Origin: Sulfitobacter alexandrii | GTDB taxonomy: Bacteria > Pseudomonadota > Alphaproteobacteria > Rhodobacterales > Rhodobacteraceae | Direction of reading: 5' to 3' | Assembly: GCF_001886735.1 (NCBI RefSeq) | Contig: NZ_CP018080.1 | Location: 124,001-188,000 of the forward strand | DNA: 64,000 bases | Shown here: one piece after another, positions 16,493-24,678 of the stretch | Numbering within the stretch: position 1 is the first letter of the stretch | Layout: each line of letters begins with the position of its first letter | Notes under the pieces: model-generated | What the model was told of the DNA's origin: nothing | Databases searched by the model: none | The model's input: only the letters and a program-made list of their open reading frames with translations | Made by a program: the position numbers and the translations under genes

Positions 16493-17464
16493 ATGAAACT
16501 CACACCGATACTATCCGCCACAGCCGTGGCCACGGCGCTTGCCCTGCCCGCGCAGGCAGAGGTCAAGATCGCGCTCGACAGCCCCCCCGACCTGGAGAAG
16601 TCCGGCACCTACATGTGGGCGCATACCTTCGGCGAATATCTCAATGCCAACGGCATGGAAGCCGTCGAATACGAACGCAACTCCCTCGGCGAAGAGGCGG
16701 AACGCCTCGACCAGGTCAGCCAGGGCCTGCTCGAGGTCTCCATGTCGGATGCCAAGTCGGCGGGCACGCTCGACGCCACCATCAACGGGTCCATGATGCC
16801 CTACTTCTTCGACGACATGGCGCAGCTCGACACGGCGCTGGATGAAGGCGGCATGCTGGAGAAGATAAACGAGGGCACGACGCCCAAGGGCGTCCGGGTG
16901 CTTGACATCGTGTACACCGGCACCCCCACCGGGATCTTCACCACCGAAACCCCGATCCGCACCTTCGAGGATCTGGCGGGCGTGCGGATGCGCGCGCTGG
17001 ACGAGGTGCAGATCAACACCTTCGAGAACTGGGGCGCCAAGGGAACGATCGTCTCCTGGTCCGAGGTTCCGAACGCCCTTCAGACCGGCGTGGCCGGCGG
17101 CTACATCAACCCCGCGTTCGTGCCGCTGACCTACGGGCACACGTCCTTCATCAATTACTTCACCAATGCGAGGATGAGCCCTTCGGTCCGCGTCGCCATC
17201 GCGTCCGAGGACTGGTACCAGAGCCTGACGGACGAGGAACGCGCAACCGTGCAGGAAGCGGTCGACGCCGCGCATGCCGCGAACCGCAAGCTGGTTTCGG
17301 ATGACGCCGCGGTCCTGAAAGAGCTGGAGGAAGCGGGCATCGAGGTGATCGAACTGTCGCCCGAGGAGCGCCAGAAGTTCCGCGACGCGAGCCAGCCGAT
17401 CTACGAGTCGACGCCGATGCCCGAAGGCGCGCTCGACGCCTGGAACGCGGCGGTCGGACGCTGA
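16493..17464 (+). CDS. TRAP transporter solute-binding protein (DctP family)
   Basis: Periplasmic binding subunit, 323 aa. The ATG at 16493 follows GAAGGAA, and the protein begins with a Sec signal peptide cut near residue 22 (LALPAQA). The RMRALDEVQ segment near residue 165 matches the conserved Arg region that binds the substrate carboxylate in DctP proteins. It lies 32 nt after the permease gene and 4 nt before the small-subunit gene. Given the operon, a D-amino acid, an N-acyl amino acid or another carboxylated compound is the likely cargo; that is inference. Confidence 0.92.
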   Translation: MKLTPILSATAVATALALPAQAEVKIALDSPPDLEKSGTYMWAHTFGEYLNANGMEAVEYERNSLGEEAERLDQVSQGLLEVSMSDAKSAGTLDATINGSMMPYFFDDMAQLDTALDEGGMLEKINEGTTPKGVRVLDIVYTGTPTGIFTTETPIRTFEDLAGVRMRALDEVQINTFENWGAKGTIVSWSEVPNALQTGVAGGYINPAFVPLTYGHTSFINYFTNARMSPSVRVAIASEDWYQSLTDEERATVQEAVDAAHAANRKLVSDDAAVLKELEEAGIEVIELSPEERQKFRDASQPIYESTPMPEGALDAWNAAVGR

Positions 17465-17468
17465 TCCC

Positions 17469-17993
17469 GTGCGGGCGGTGGCATCCCTGCTGGACCGGCT
17501 GTCAGGCGGCCTGAACCGTGCGGCGCTGATCGGCGCCGCCCTGGCCGTCGCGATCATGCTCTTTGCCGCCGGCTGGCAGGTCATCGCCCGCTACCTGCTC
17601 AACCAGCCCCCGATCTGGACAGAGGAGCTTGCCCGCTTCTCGATGGTCTGGGGCGGGCTTCTGGGCGCGACATGCGCCTTCCGATTCCGCAGCGATCCGA
17701 CGCTGTTTCCCGAGGCGCTCAAGGTAACGGGCGGTCGTGGCCTCTTGTTCACACTGGTCCGCGCCTTCGGCGTGCTCTGCTTCATCCTGCCGATCCTGTG
17801 GTTCAGCGTGTTCGGACCGGGCGCGAACCCCGCGCGCGGCTACCTCGCCCGGCTGGCCGGGCGGCAAACCGAAACGATGGATTTGCCGATGATCGTGTTC
17901 GGGGTCGCGATCCCCCTCGCATTCACGCTGATCCTGCTGCACGTGCTGGCGGACATCGCCCGCGCCATCGCCGATCTCAAGGAACCCCGATGA
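17469..17993 (+). CDS. TRAP transporter small permease (DctQ family)
   Basis: Small membrane subunit of 174 aa with four hydrophobic segments and the family motif RYLLNQPPIWTEELARF near residue 41. It starts with GTG four bases after the binding-protein gene and overlaps the metallopeptidase gene by ATGA. It completes the TRAP transporter of the operon. Confidence 0.9.
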   Translation: MRAVASLLDRLSGGLNRAALIGAALAVAIMLFAAGWQVIARYLLNQPPIWTEELARFSMVWGGLLGATCAFRFRSDPTLFPEALKVTGGRGLLFTLVRAFGVLCFILPILWFSVFGPGANPARGYLARLAGRQTETMDLPMIVFGVAIPLAFTLILLHVLADIARAIADLKEPR

Positions 17994-19441
17994 AACTCTT
18001 CATGGCCTCGCTGGCGACCGAAACCAATTCCTTCTCTCCCATTCCGACCGGTTGGAGCGGGTTCAGGGAACACCTCTACACCAAGGAAGCATCGCGCGGC
18101 GAGGCCGGGCTCTATGCCGCCGCCGTGACCCTCTGGCGCCGGCGGGCCGAGGCATTGGGATGGGAGGTGGTCGAAGGTCTGTCCACCTACGCCCAGCCCG
18201 CGGGGCCGACCGTGCGCGAGGTCTACGAAACGATGCGCGACGACATCCTGAACGACCTGAAGGCGGCGATGCCGGTGGACGTCGTGCTGCTGTCCATGCA
18301 TGGCGCGATGATCGCGCAGGGCTACGACGACTGCGAGGGCGATCTGCTCGCCCGGGCGCGCGCCATCATCGGGCCCGATGCCAAGCTGGGACTGGAGGTC
18401 GATCCCCATTGCCACCTGACCGAGGCGATGCTGGAAAACGCGACGGCGATCATCTGCTACAAGGAATATCCCCACATCGACGTGCCCGAGCGCGCGGACG
18501 AGTTGTTCACGATCTGCGCCGACGCGGCAGCGGGCCGGACCGATCCGGTCATGCGCGACTACGACTGCCGGATGATGGCCATGTACCACACGCCGTTCGA
18601 ACCCGTACGCAGCTACGTCGACCGGATGTCGGCGATGGAAGGCAGGGACGGCATCCTGTCGGTCTCCCTCGCGCACGGCTTTCCCTGGGGCGACAATCCG
18701 CGCTGCGGCACCCGTACACTGGTCATCACGGATGCCGACGCCCGCCTTGCCGCCGACCGGGCCGAGGCACTGGGTCGGGAACTGTGGGACATGCGTGACG
18801 ACCTGCGGCGCTTTCCCCCCATGGACGAAGGACTGGACCGCGCTGTCGCCTCCAACGCCGCACCGGTGGTGCTGGCGGACTTCGCGGACAACGCGGGCGG
18901 CGGCGCCCCTTCCGATTCCACCTACGTGCTGCGCGCGATCATGGAGCGCGGACTGCGTGACGTCGCGATCGGCACCTTCTGGGATCCGGTCCTCGTGGGC
19001 ATGTGCATGGACGCGGGCGTGGGTGCCGTCATGGACGTTCGCGTCGGCGGCAAGATCGGCCCCATGTCGGGCGATCCCGTGGATCTGACCGTCACCGTGC
19101 GCGGCATCGTCCGTGACGCGATACAGCATCTGGGCAAGGCCGAGATGAACATGGGCGACTGTGTCTGGCTCGAAACGTCCGAAGGCATTCACTTGGTGAT
19201 GAACACCCGCCGCACCCAGACCTTCCACCCGGAGGCCTTCGAGAACCTCGGGCTCGACCTGTCGGGGATGAAATACGTGGTGGTGAAGTCCTCCCAGCAT
19301 TTCTACGACGGTTTCGCCCCCATGGCGGGCGAAGTCATCCACCTCGGCACGCCCGGCGCCATCACGCCCGACTTCGCCAACCTGCCGTTGACCAAACGGG
19401 ACGGCAATTACTGGCCCCGGGTCGACAATCCCTTTGAATAG
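17990..19441 (+). CDS. M81-family metallopeptidase, MlrC-like
   Basis: Predicted cytosolic zinc hydrolase of 483 aa, with an N-terminal M81 catalytic domain and a C-terminal MlrC domain. The metal-binding pattern D138-x-H140 (VDPHCH) with H162 (YPHID) keeps the same spacing as the zinc residues described for microcystin-degrading MlrC. ETNSFSP at residues 11-17 and SMHGAM at 102-107 are family motifs. MlrC cleaves linear peptides containing D-amino acids, which suits its place between the TRAP and D-aminoacylase genes. Microcystin itself is not implied. Start and stop sit tightly in the operon. Confidence 0.85.
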   Translation: MKLFMASLATETNSFSPIPTGWSGFREHLYTKEASRGEAGLYAAAVTLWRRRAEALGWEVVEGLSTYAQPAGPTVREVYETMRDDILNDLKAAMPVDVVLLSMHGAMIAQGYDDCEGDLLARARAIIGPDAKLGLEVDPHCHLTEAMLENATAIICYKEYPHIDVPERADELFTICADAAAGRTDPVMRDYDCRMMAMYHTPFEPVRSYVDRMSAMEGRDGILSVSLAHGFPWGDNPRCGTRTLVITDADARLAADRAEALGRELWDMRDDLRRFPPMDEGLDRAVASNAAPVVLADFADNAGGGAPSDSTYVLRAIMERGLRDVAIGTFWDPVLVGMCMDAGVGAVMDVRVGGKIGPMSGDPVDLTVTVRGIVRDAIQHLGKAEMNMGDCVWLETSEGIHLVMNTRRTQTFHPEAFENLGLDLSGMKYVVVKSSQHFYDGFAPMAGEVIHLGTPGAITPDFANLPLTKRDGNYWPRVDNPFE

Positions 19442-19456
19442 ACAGGACGGAACGAC

Positions 19457-20959
19457 ATGGCAGACACCCCCGACCTCGTGATCCGCAACGGCCGCGTGAT
19501 GGACCCCGAAACCGGACTGGACAGGATCTGCGACATCGCCATCACCGGCGACAGGATCACGCGGGTCGGGGACGTACCGGAAGCCGGAACCCGCGAGATC
19601 GACGCGACCGGCCTCGTCGTGGCACCCGGTTTCGTCGACATCCACGCGCACGGCCAATCCGTCGCCGCGGACCGGATGCAGGCTTTCGACGGCGTGACCA
19701 CTTCCCTCGAACTCGAGGTCGGGGCCCTGCCCGTCGCCGGATGGTACGAGCGGCAGGCAGGCATCCCGCGCGCGCTCAACTACGGGACCGCCGCCGCGTG
19801 GATCTTCGGGCGCAAGGCCGCGATGGGCGCGCTGGAACTCGACGCGGACATGCATCCGATCGACCAGATGGGTGCGGGCGCCGACGACATGCGCTGGTCG
19901 GTCGACGCGGCGGACGCGGACCAGACGGCACAGATCGTCGCCCATGTCCGGCAGGGCCTGGACGAAGGCGCCATCGGCATCGGCATCCCCAACGGTTATG
20001 CCCCCGGCGCAGGGGTCAAGGAGATGTCCGAGATCTGCGATCTCGCCTTCGAATACGGGACGCCCACGTTCACCCACATCGCCTATCTCAGCAACATCGA
20101 CCCGCAAAGCTCGGTGGACAGCTACGTCCGGCTCATCGGGCTGGCCGGTGCCACGGGCGCGCACATGCACATCTGTCACCTCAACTCCACCTCGCTGATG
20201 GACATCGACCGGGTGACCCAACTGGTGGCGAAAGCGCAGGCGCAGGGTCTGCCCGTCACGACAGAGGCCTATCCCTACGGCACAGGGTCCACCGTGGTGA
20301 GCGCCGGCTTCTTCCGGGATCCCGACTTCACCAAACGGACCGGCAGCGACTACTCCGCCGTCGAACTGGTGCACAACCACCACCGCTTCACCGGCCGCGA
20401 GGACATCGAGCGGGCCCGCGCGGAAGCGCCCGCCGACCTTGTCATGTGGCATTTCCTCGACGTGGAGGTGAACGATGAACACCGCCGGCTGCTCGATCTT
20501 TCGGTCACCTATCCCGGCGGCTCCATCGCGTCCGACGCGATGCCCTGGATCGAGGAGGACGGCAGCATCTACGAGGGCACCGAATGGCCCCTGCCCGACC
20601 GGCTTTCGGCGCACCCGAGGTCTTCGGCGACCTTCACCCGCTTCCTCGCGAGCTACGTCCGCGACCGTGGCCTTGTCCCCCTGATGGAAGGGCTGGCCAA
20701 ATGCACCATCCTGCCCTGCCGCGTGATCGAAGGCTGCGCCCCGCAGATGCGCCGCAAGGCCCGTCTGCAGGAAGGCTGCGACGCGGACATCACCGTCTTT
20801 GACCTCGACACGCTGCAGGACCGCGCCACCTTCACCGCAATGAACCGCCCTTCCGAAGGCGTCCGCCACCTGATCGTCAACGGCACCCCCGTCATCTCGG
20901 ACGGGGCCCTGCTGCCGGACGCCGCGCCGGGCCGCCCGATCCGCCGCACCCCGACGTGA
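19457..20959 (+). CDS. D-aminoacylase / N-acyl-D-amino-acid deacylase family amidohydrolase
   Basis: Predicted metal-dependent hydrolase of 500 aa that would release D-amino acids from N-acyl or N-carbamoyl forms. The N-terminal small beta-domain is followed by GFVDIHAHG (metal His 63 and 65), GVTTSLELEVGA (79-90), HMHICHLNSTS, TTEAYPYG and IASDAMPW (catalytic Asp). In classical D-aminoacylases a Cys in GVTT-x-GNCG helps hold the metals; here that place has Glu, so specificity may differ. It starts 15 nt after the MlrC gene and overlaps the COG0523 gene (GTGA). The DauA-like enzyme upstream supports the D-amino-acid role. Confidence 0.82.
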   Translation: MADTPDLVIRNGRVMDPETGLDRICDIAITGDRITRVGDVPEAGTREIDATGLVVAPGFVDIHAHGQSVAADRMQAFDGVTTSLELEVGALPVAGWYERQAGIPRALNYGTAAAWIFGRKAAMGALELDADMHPIDQMGAGADDMRWSVDAADADQTAQIVAHVRQGLDEGAIGIGIPNGYAPGAGVKEMSEICDLAFEYGTPTFTHIAYLSNIDPQSSVDSYVRLIGLAGATGAHMHICHLNSTSLMDIDRVTQLVAKAQAQGLPVTTEAYPYGTGSTVVSAGFFRDPDFTKRTGSDYSAVELVHNHHRFTGREDIERARAEAPADLVMWHFLDVEVNDEHRRLLDLSVTYPGGSIASDAMPWIEEDGSIYEGTEWPLPDRLSAHPRSSATFTRFLASYVRDRGLVPLMEGLAKCTILPCRVIEGCAPQMRRKARLQEGCDADITVFDLDTLQDRATFTAMNRPSEGVRHLIVNGTPVISDGALLPDAAPGRPIRRTPT

Positions 20960-21858
20960 GCGTTCCCGTCCTTCTTGTGACCGGCTTTCTCGGTGCGGGG
21001 AAGACGACCCTGATCAACGCGCTGCTGCAGGCGGACCACGGGCTGCGCATCGCCGCCATCGTCAATGACTTCGGCGCCATCAATATCGACGCAGCGCTTG
21101 TCGGCCCGTCCGCCGACGGGGTCATCGGCCTGCGCAACGGCTGCATCTGCTGCTCGTTGCAAGGCGACCTGCTGCGCACCTTGAAGATCGTGCTCGGCCA
21201 GTCGCCCTCGCCCGAGCTCATCGTGATAGAGGCCAGCGGCGTGGCCGATCCCGCTGGCATAACCCGGTCGCTCACCGATCCGGTGATCTGGAATGCCGCG
21301 CGGCTTCAGACCGTGGCCTGCGTGATCGACGCCACCGATGCAGCAAGGCGGCGCGACGATCCGTTGTGGCAGGCGCAGGCGCGTGGCTCGGACATGCTGC
21401 TTCTGGCCAAGTCCGGACTTGTCGACATGGCCGCCCGCGACCGACTTTCGCTGTCGCTCGCGGCGGCCTTCCGCCAGCGCCTGCTGGACCTTGAGAGCGG
21501 CCTGCCCCTGCCCGCCCTGCTGGACCCGGACGGCCCCACCCTGCGCGCATCCTCGCCCACGCCATTGCGCGACGATCGTTTCGTCCATCTCGACTGGACG
21601 TGCGACGGCCCGGTCCCGCTCGACGCCTTCCAGCGCGTGATGGGCCGCCTGGCGCCAGATCTGCTTCGGGCCAAGGGCTTTCTGCGCCTCAAGGGACGCG
21701 AGACGCGCGTCCTCTTCCAGCTTTCCGGCCAACGCGCCACGCTCTCCGCTGCCGAAGAGGACGGGGCCGAGGGCTGCCAGCTTGTCCTGATCGGGCAGAA
21801 GGACAGCTTTGACCCCGATGCGGCACGCATCGAACTGGACGCTCTGGCCAGAGCGTAG
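20956..21858 (+). CDS. COG0523 (CobW/ZNG1-type) metal-chaperone GTPase
   Basis: Predicted G3E GTPase of 300 aa. Walker A GFLGAGKTT is at residues 9-17, the metal-binding motif CICC (RNGCICCS) near 58-61, EASGVADP near 96 and a CobW C-terminal domain after about 195. Proteins of this group insert metals into client enzymes, zinc in the ZNG1 case. It is the last gene of an operon with two predicted metallohydrolases and lies 8 kb from zur-znuCBA, so a chaperone role for the D-aminoacylase or MlrC protein is plausible but inferred. It starts with GTG. Confidence 0.85.
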   Translation: MSVPVLLVTGFLGAGKTTLINALLQADHGLRIAAIVNDFGAINIDAALVGPSADGVIGLRNGCICCSLQGDLLRTLKIVLGQSPSPELIVIEASGVADPAGITRSLTDPVIWNAARLQTVACVIDATDAARRRDDPLWQAQARGSDMLLLAKSGLVDMAARDRLSLSLAAAFRQRLLDLESGLPLPALLDPDGPTLRASSPTPLRDDRFVHLDWTCDGPVPLDAFQRVMGRLAPDLLRAKGFLRLKGRETRVLFQLSGQRATLSAAEEDGAEGCQLVLIGQKDSFDPDAARIELDALARA

Positions 21859-21894
21859 AGCCCGGGAAAGCGGCGTCTGGACCGGAAGGCGCGT

Positions 21895-22353
21895 TCACAG
21901 CCCCGAGCGCACCCCCCCTGCGTCGAGATCTGCCGCGAGGCGCGCCACGGCCGCGACGTTGCGGCTGAATTGCACATCCGGAGACGCGAGCGACGACAGG
22001 TCGAACCAGCGCGCTTCCAGTGCGTCGTCCCCGGCCACCGGCACGCCGGATCTGTAGCGGCATAGAACCGCGATGAGGACGAAATGACGCCGCAGACCCC
22101 CGTCTTCCCCCCGGTCGAAGACGTCCAGCGCCGTGAACGGGTGAACGGGCTCGGCGACCACCGCGGTTTCCTCGAATAGTTCCCTGACGGCAGCATCTGT
22201 GACGGTTTCGCCCGGTTCCATCTTGCCGCCGGGAAACCCCCAGTATCCCGCGTCGGGCGGGTTCGCGCGCCGCACGAGGAGAAACCGGTCTTCGTGCTGC
22301 ATGACGGCAAGCACAGCGGGGATCGGGCGCCGGTCGGGCGAAGCGGTTTTCAT
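21895..22353 (-). CDS. Nudix hydrolase
   Basis: Small cytosolic pyrophosphohydrolase of 152 aa. The Nudix box is nearly canonical: GG then KMEPGETVTDAAVRELFEET, with Ala in place of the last Gly. The ATG at 22353 fits the fold best, but no ribosome-binding site precedes it; an in-frame GTG at 22401 would add 16 residues. It is isolated between the D-amino-acid operon (convergent) and the Liv operon, separated from the latter by 127 nt. The substrate cannot be predicted (MutT-like or NADH/ADP-ribose-like). Confidence 0.87.
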   Translation of the reverse strand: MKTASPDRRPIPAVLAVMQHEDRFLLVRRANPPDAGYWGFPGGKMEPGETVTDAAVRELFEETAVVAEPVHPFTALDVFDRGEDGGLRRHFVLIAVLCRYRSGVPVAGDDALEARWFDLSSLASPDVQFSRNVAAVARLAADLDAGGVRSGL

Positions 22354-22480
22354 GGAGACGACTTTCGAAGTGTGAGGCTGCGGCCAATCGCCCGGCAGCA
22401 CGGGCCGCGGAGGATCATCCTAGCAGCCTGCCCGCGGGTTTCAATTCGCCCGGTTGTCCGCAGAAGCGCGCGGCGCGCGC

Positions 22481-23425
22481 TCAGCGCAGACCGACCGCAA
22501 GCGTTGCCGCCCCGTCGATGGCCGCGCGATACTCCGCCACCAGCTTGGCGCACAGATCGGCTGTTGCCGGCACGTCGCGGATCGCGCCGATGCCCTGCCC
22601 CGCCGCCCAGATGTCGCGCCATGGCTTGAGGTTGCCGGTGGTGCCGAAATTGCGCTCCGCCGGAGGTTCGCCGCTGTCCGGGTCGATGCCCGCCGCCGAC
22701 AGGCTGGCGCGCAGGAAGTTGGCGGGGATGCCGCTGACGCCGGGCGACAGGGCGATGTCCTCGGCGTGGCCCGCGACGATCATGTCCAGGTGTCCCTGCA
22801 GCGCGCTGGTCTCCTTGGTGGCAAGAAACCGCGTGCCGAGATAGGCCAGATCCGCCCCCGCCATCTGCGCCGCCGCGACCTGCGCGCCGGTGGAAAGCGC
22901 GCCGCCCAGGACCAAGGGGCCGTCAAATACCGCGCGCAGCTCGGTCAGGATCGCAAAGGGATTGATTGCGCCTGCGTGGCCACCCGCGCCCTGGCTGACC
23001 GCGATCAGCCCGTCGACGCCCGCCGCGATGGCGCGTTCGGCAAAACGCCGGTTGGTCACGTCGTGGAACACCAGCCCACCGTAGGCATGCACCGCCTCTA
23101 TGACCGCCGGATCGACACCGAGCGAGGTCACGACCAGCGGAACGCGATGCGTCACCGTGGCGGCGAGGTCCGCCTCCAGCCGCGCGTTGGAGCCGTGCAC
23201 GACGAGGTTCACCCCGAAAGGCGCGTCCTGCGGCCCCAGCGCCTCGCTCACCTCGGCCAGCCAGTCGGCATAGCCTTCGGTGCTCCGCTGGTTCAGTGCC
23301 GGGAAGGTGCCCGCCACGCCATTGCGGCAGCAGGCGATCACCTGCGCGGGCGTCGAGATCAGGAACATCGGCGCGGCGATCACGGGAAGGGCCAGTCGCC
23401 CCCGCCATGCTTCGGGCAAAGCCAT
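22481..23425 (-). CDS. Nitronate monooxygenase family protein (2-nitropropane dioxygenase-like, FMN)
   Basis: Predicted FMN-dependent TIM-barrel oxidase of 314 aa. Motifs include LPVIAAPMFL at the N terminus, HDVTNRRFAERA near 125, SQGAGGHAG near 150 and GADLAYLGTRFLAT near 200. The ATG at 23425 is chosen over one two codons upstream because GGAG then has normal spacing. It lies 60 nt after the Liv-type binding-protein gene and closes that operon. Many members act on nitronates, but several related enzymes are enoyl reductases or unassigned, so the reaction in this CoA-linked context is open. Confidence 0.85.
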   Translation of the reverse strand: MALPEAWRGRLALPVIAAPMFLISTPAQVIACCRNGVAGTFPALNQRSTEGYADWLAEVSEALGPQDAPFGVNLVVHGSNARLEADLAATVTHRVPLVVTSLGVDPAVIEAVHAYGGLVFHDVTNRRFAERAIAAGVDGLIAVSQGAGGHAGAINPFAILTELRAVFDGPLVLGGALSTGAQVAAAQMAGADLAYLGTRFLATKETSALQGHLDMIVAGHAEDIALSPGVSGIPANFLRASLSAAGIDPDSGEPPAERNFGTTGNLKPWRDIWAAGQGIGAIRDVPATADLCAKLVAEYRAAIDGAATLAVGLR

Positions 23426-23485
23426 CGTCATTCTCCGGGAAAAATTGGATGGGGCGCGCGATGCACGCGCGCCCCCGGGGAGCAC

Positions 23486-24652
23486 TCAGTAGTCGATAAA
23501 GTCGGTCTTCTGAGTGAAGGTCTTGGTCTCGGCGTCGAGCTGATAGACGGCCAGCGCGGTGCCCGACAGCTGCAGGTCGTTGTTGAAGCTCAGCGGGGCG
23601 ACGATGCCGCCGACGTCGAAATTCTCCATCGCGCGCAGGTTGTCGATGGTGCACTGCCGGGTCAGGTCCTCGCCGCAGCCGCGCATCGCCTCGGCCATCG
23701 CCATCAGCGAGGCATAGGTGACGTAGGTATAGCGGTTCATCGCCCCGAGGTCGTCCTCCGTCACGTATTTGGCCGCCTTCTCGCGGAAGGCCTCGTTGGC
23801 CTCGCCCACCAGCGCCACGTAGTCCGCCACGTAGTAGTTGTAGCCCGCTTCGGCGGCGAGGTTCACCGAAAGCGGCATGTCCTCGGACCAGACCTGCGCC
23901 GACTGGAGGTCGAGCCCCAGCTTGCGCGCCTCGGACAGGATGTTGGCCGCCCCCGAGATGATCCCGCCGTTGGCCAGCACGTTGACCCCGGCCGACCTAA
24001 ACTGCACCACTTCGGCGGCGAAGTTGGACGTCCCCTTCTTGAAGGCCACCCGGGCGCCGTCCGTCACGCCGAATTCCTCGATCGCGCGGTCGTAGCCGTG
24101 TTCCACCGCCACGCCAAAGTCGTCGTCCTGACGGATGAGCCCGTAGACGGCGTTCTCCGGCTCGGCGTTCTCGTGGATGTACTTGAGCTGCGCGTAGAAG
24201 GCGTCGGAATAGCTGGCGCCAAGGGTAAAGACCGACGGCCGGACCGGATCGTAGACCAGTTCGTTCGGCGCGGTCGAGACGATGGTCGGCAGGTTGTTCT
24301 CCTCGATCAGCGGCATCATGGCGAGCACGTTGGCGGTGCCCGACGTGCCGTTGAGTGCGAAGATCTCGTCGACCTCGATCAGCTTGGTCAGCGCCTGGAA
24401 GGACCGGGCCGGAACATAGCCGTCATCCTCGGTCACGATGGTGATCTGGCGCCCGTTCACGCCACCGTTCTCGTTGATCTCGGCGGCGGCGATCTTGGAT
24501 CCGATCGACACCGCGCGCCCGATGAAGGACGCGGGCCCGGTCATGATGTTCACGTCGCCGATCTTGATCTCGGTGTCCGTGACGCCCGGGTCCGCGGCCA
24601 TCGCCGTGGTGCCGAGCAGTGCCGCGAGTGCGGCGCAGGCAAATGTTTTCAT
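23486..24652 (-). CDS. Liv-type ABC transporter substrate-binding protein
   Basis: Periplasmic binding protein of the branched-chain amino acid/amide (HAAT) family, 388 aa. It has a Sec signal cut near residue 20 (TTAMAAD), then the family opening TDTEIKIGDVNIMTGP and the AEINENGGVNGR segment. The permease gene precedes it by 26 nt in the operon. An acyl-CoA synthetase gene lies in the same operon, so a carboxylic acid (aromatic, fatty or branched) is as likely as an amino acid. Confidence 0.92.
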   Translation of the reverse strand: MKTFACAALAALLGTTAMAADPGVTDTEIKIGDVNIMTGPASFIGRAVSIGSKIAAAEINENGGVNGRQITIVTEDDGYVPARSFQALTKLIEVDEIFALNGTSGTANVLAMMPLIEENNLPTIVSTAPNELVYDPVRPSVFTLGASYSDAFYAQLKYIHENAEPENAVYGLIRQDDDFGVAVEHGYDRAIEEFGVTDGARVAFKKGTSNFAAEVVQFRSAGVNVLANGGIISGAANILSEARKLGLDLQSAQVWSEDMPLSVNLAAEAGYNYYVADYVALVGEANEAFREKAAKYVTEDDLGAMNRYTYVTYASLMAMAEAMRGCGEDLTRQCTIDNLRAMENFDVGGIVAPLSFNNDLQLSGTALAVYQLDAETKTFTQKTDFIDY

Positions 24653-24678
24653 GTCTTCCTCCCGTTGAAAGCCGCAGG

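Noticed and set aside
17990..19441. Microcystin degradation gene mlrC
   Set aside because: The catalytic residues match the family, but no mlrA, mlrB or mlrD neighbours are present. Most family members are in general amino-acid or peptide operons.
17840..20869. A 1009-codon open frame on the minus strand
   Set aside because: It lies opposite the MlrC and D-aminoacylase genes, which have clear motifs and operon spacing. Its translation is Arg/His/Gly-rich without domains, the usual antisense artefact of high-GC DNA.
22465..22481. GC palindrome AGCGCGC-GGC-GCGCGCT at the end of the Liv-type operon as a terminator
   Set aside because: It overlaps the stop codon of the last gene and is not followed by a T-run; such GC palindromes are frequent in this DNA.
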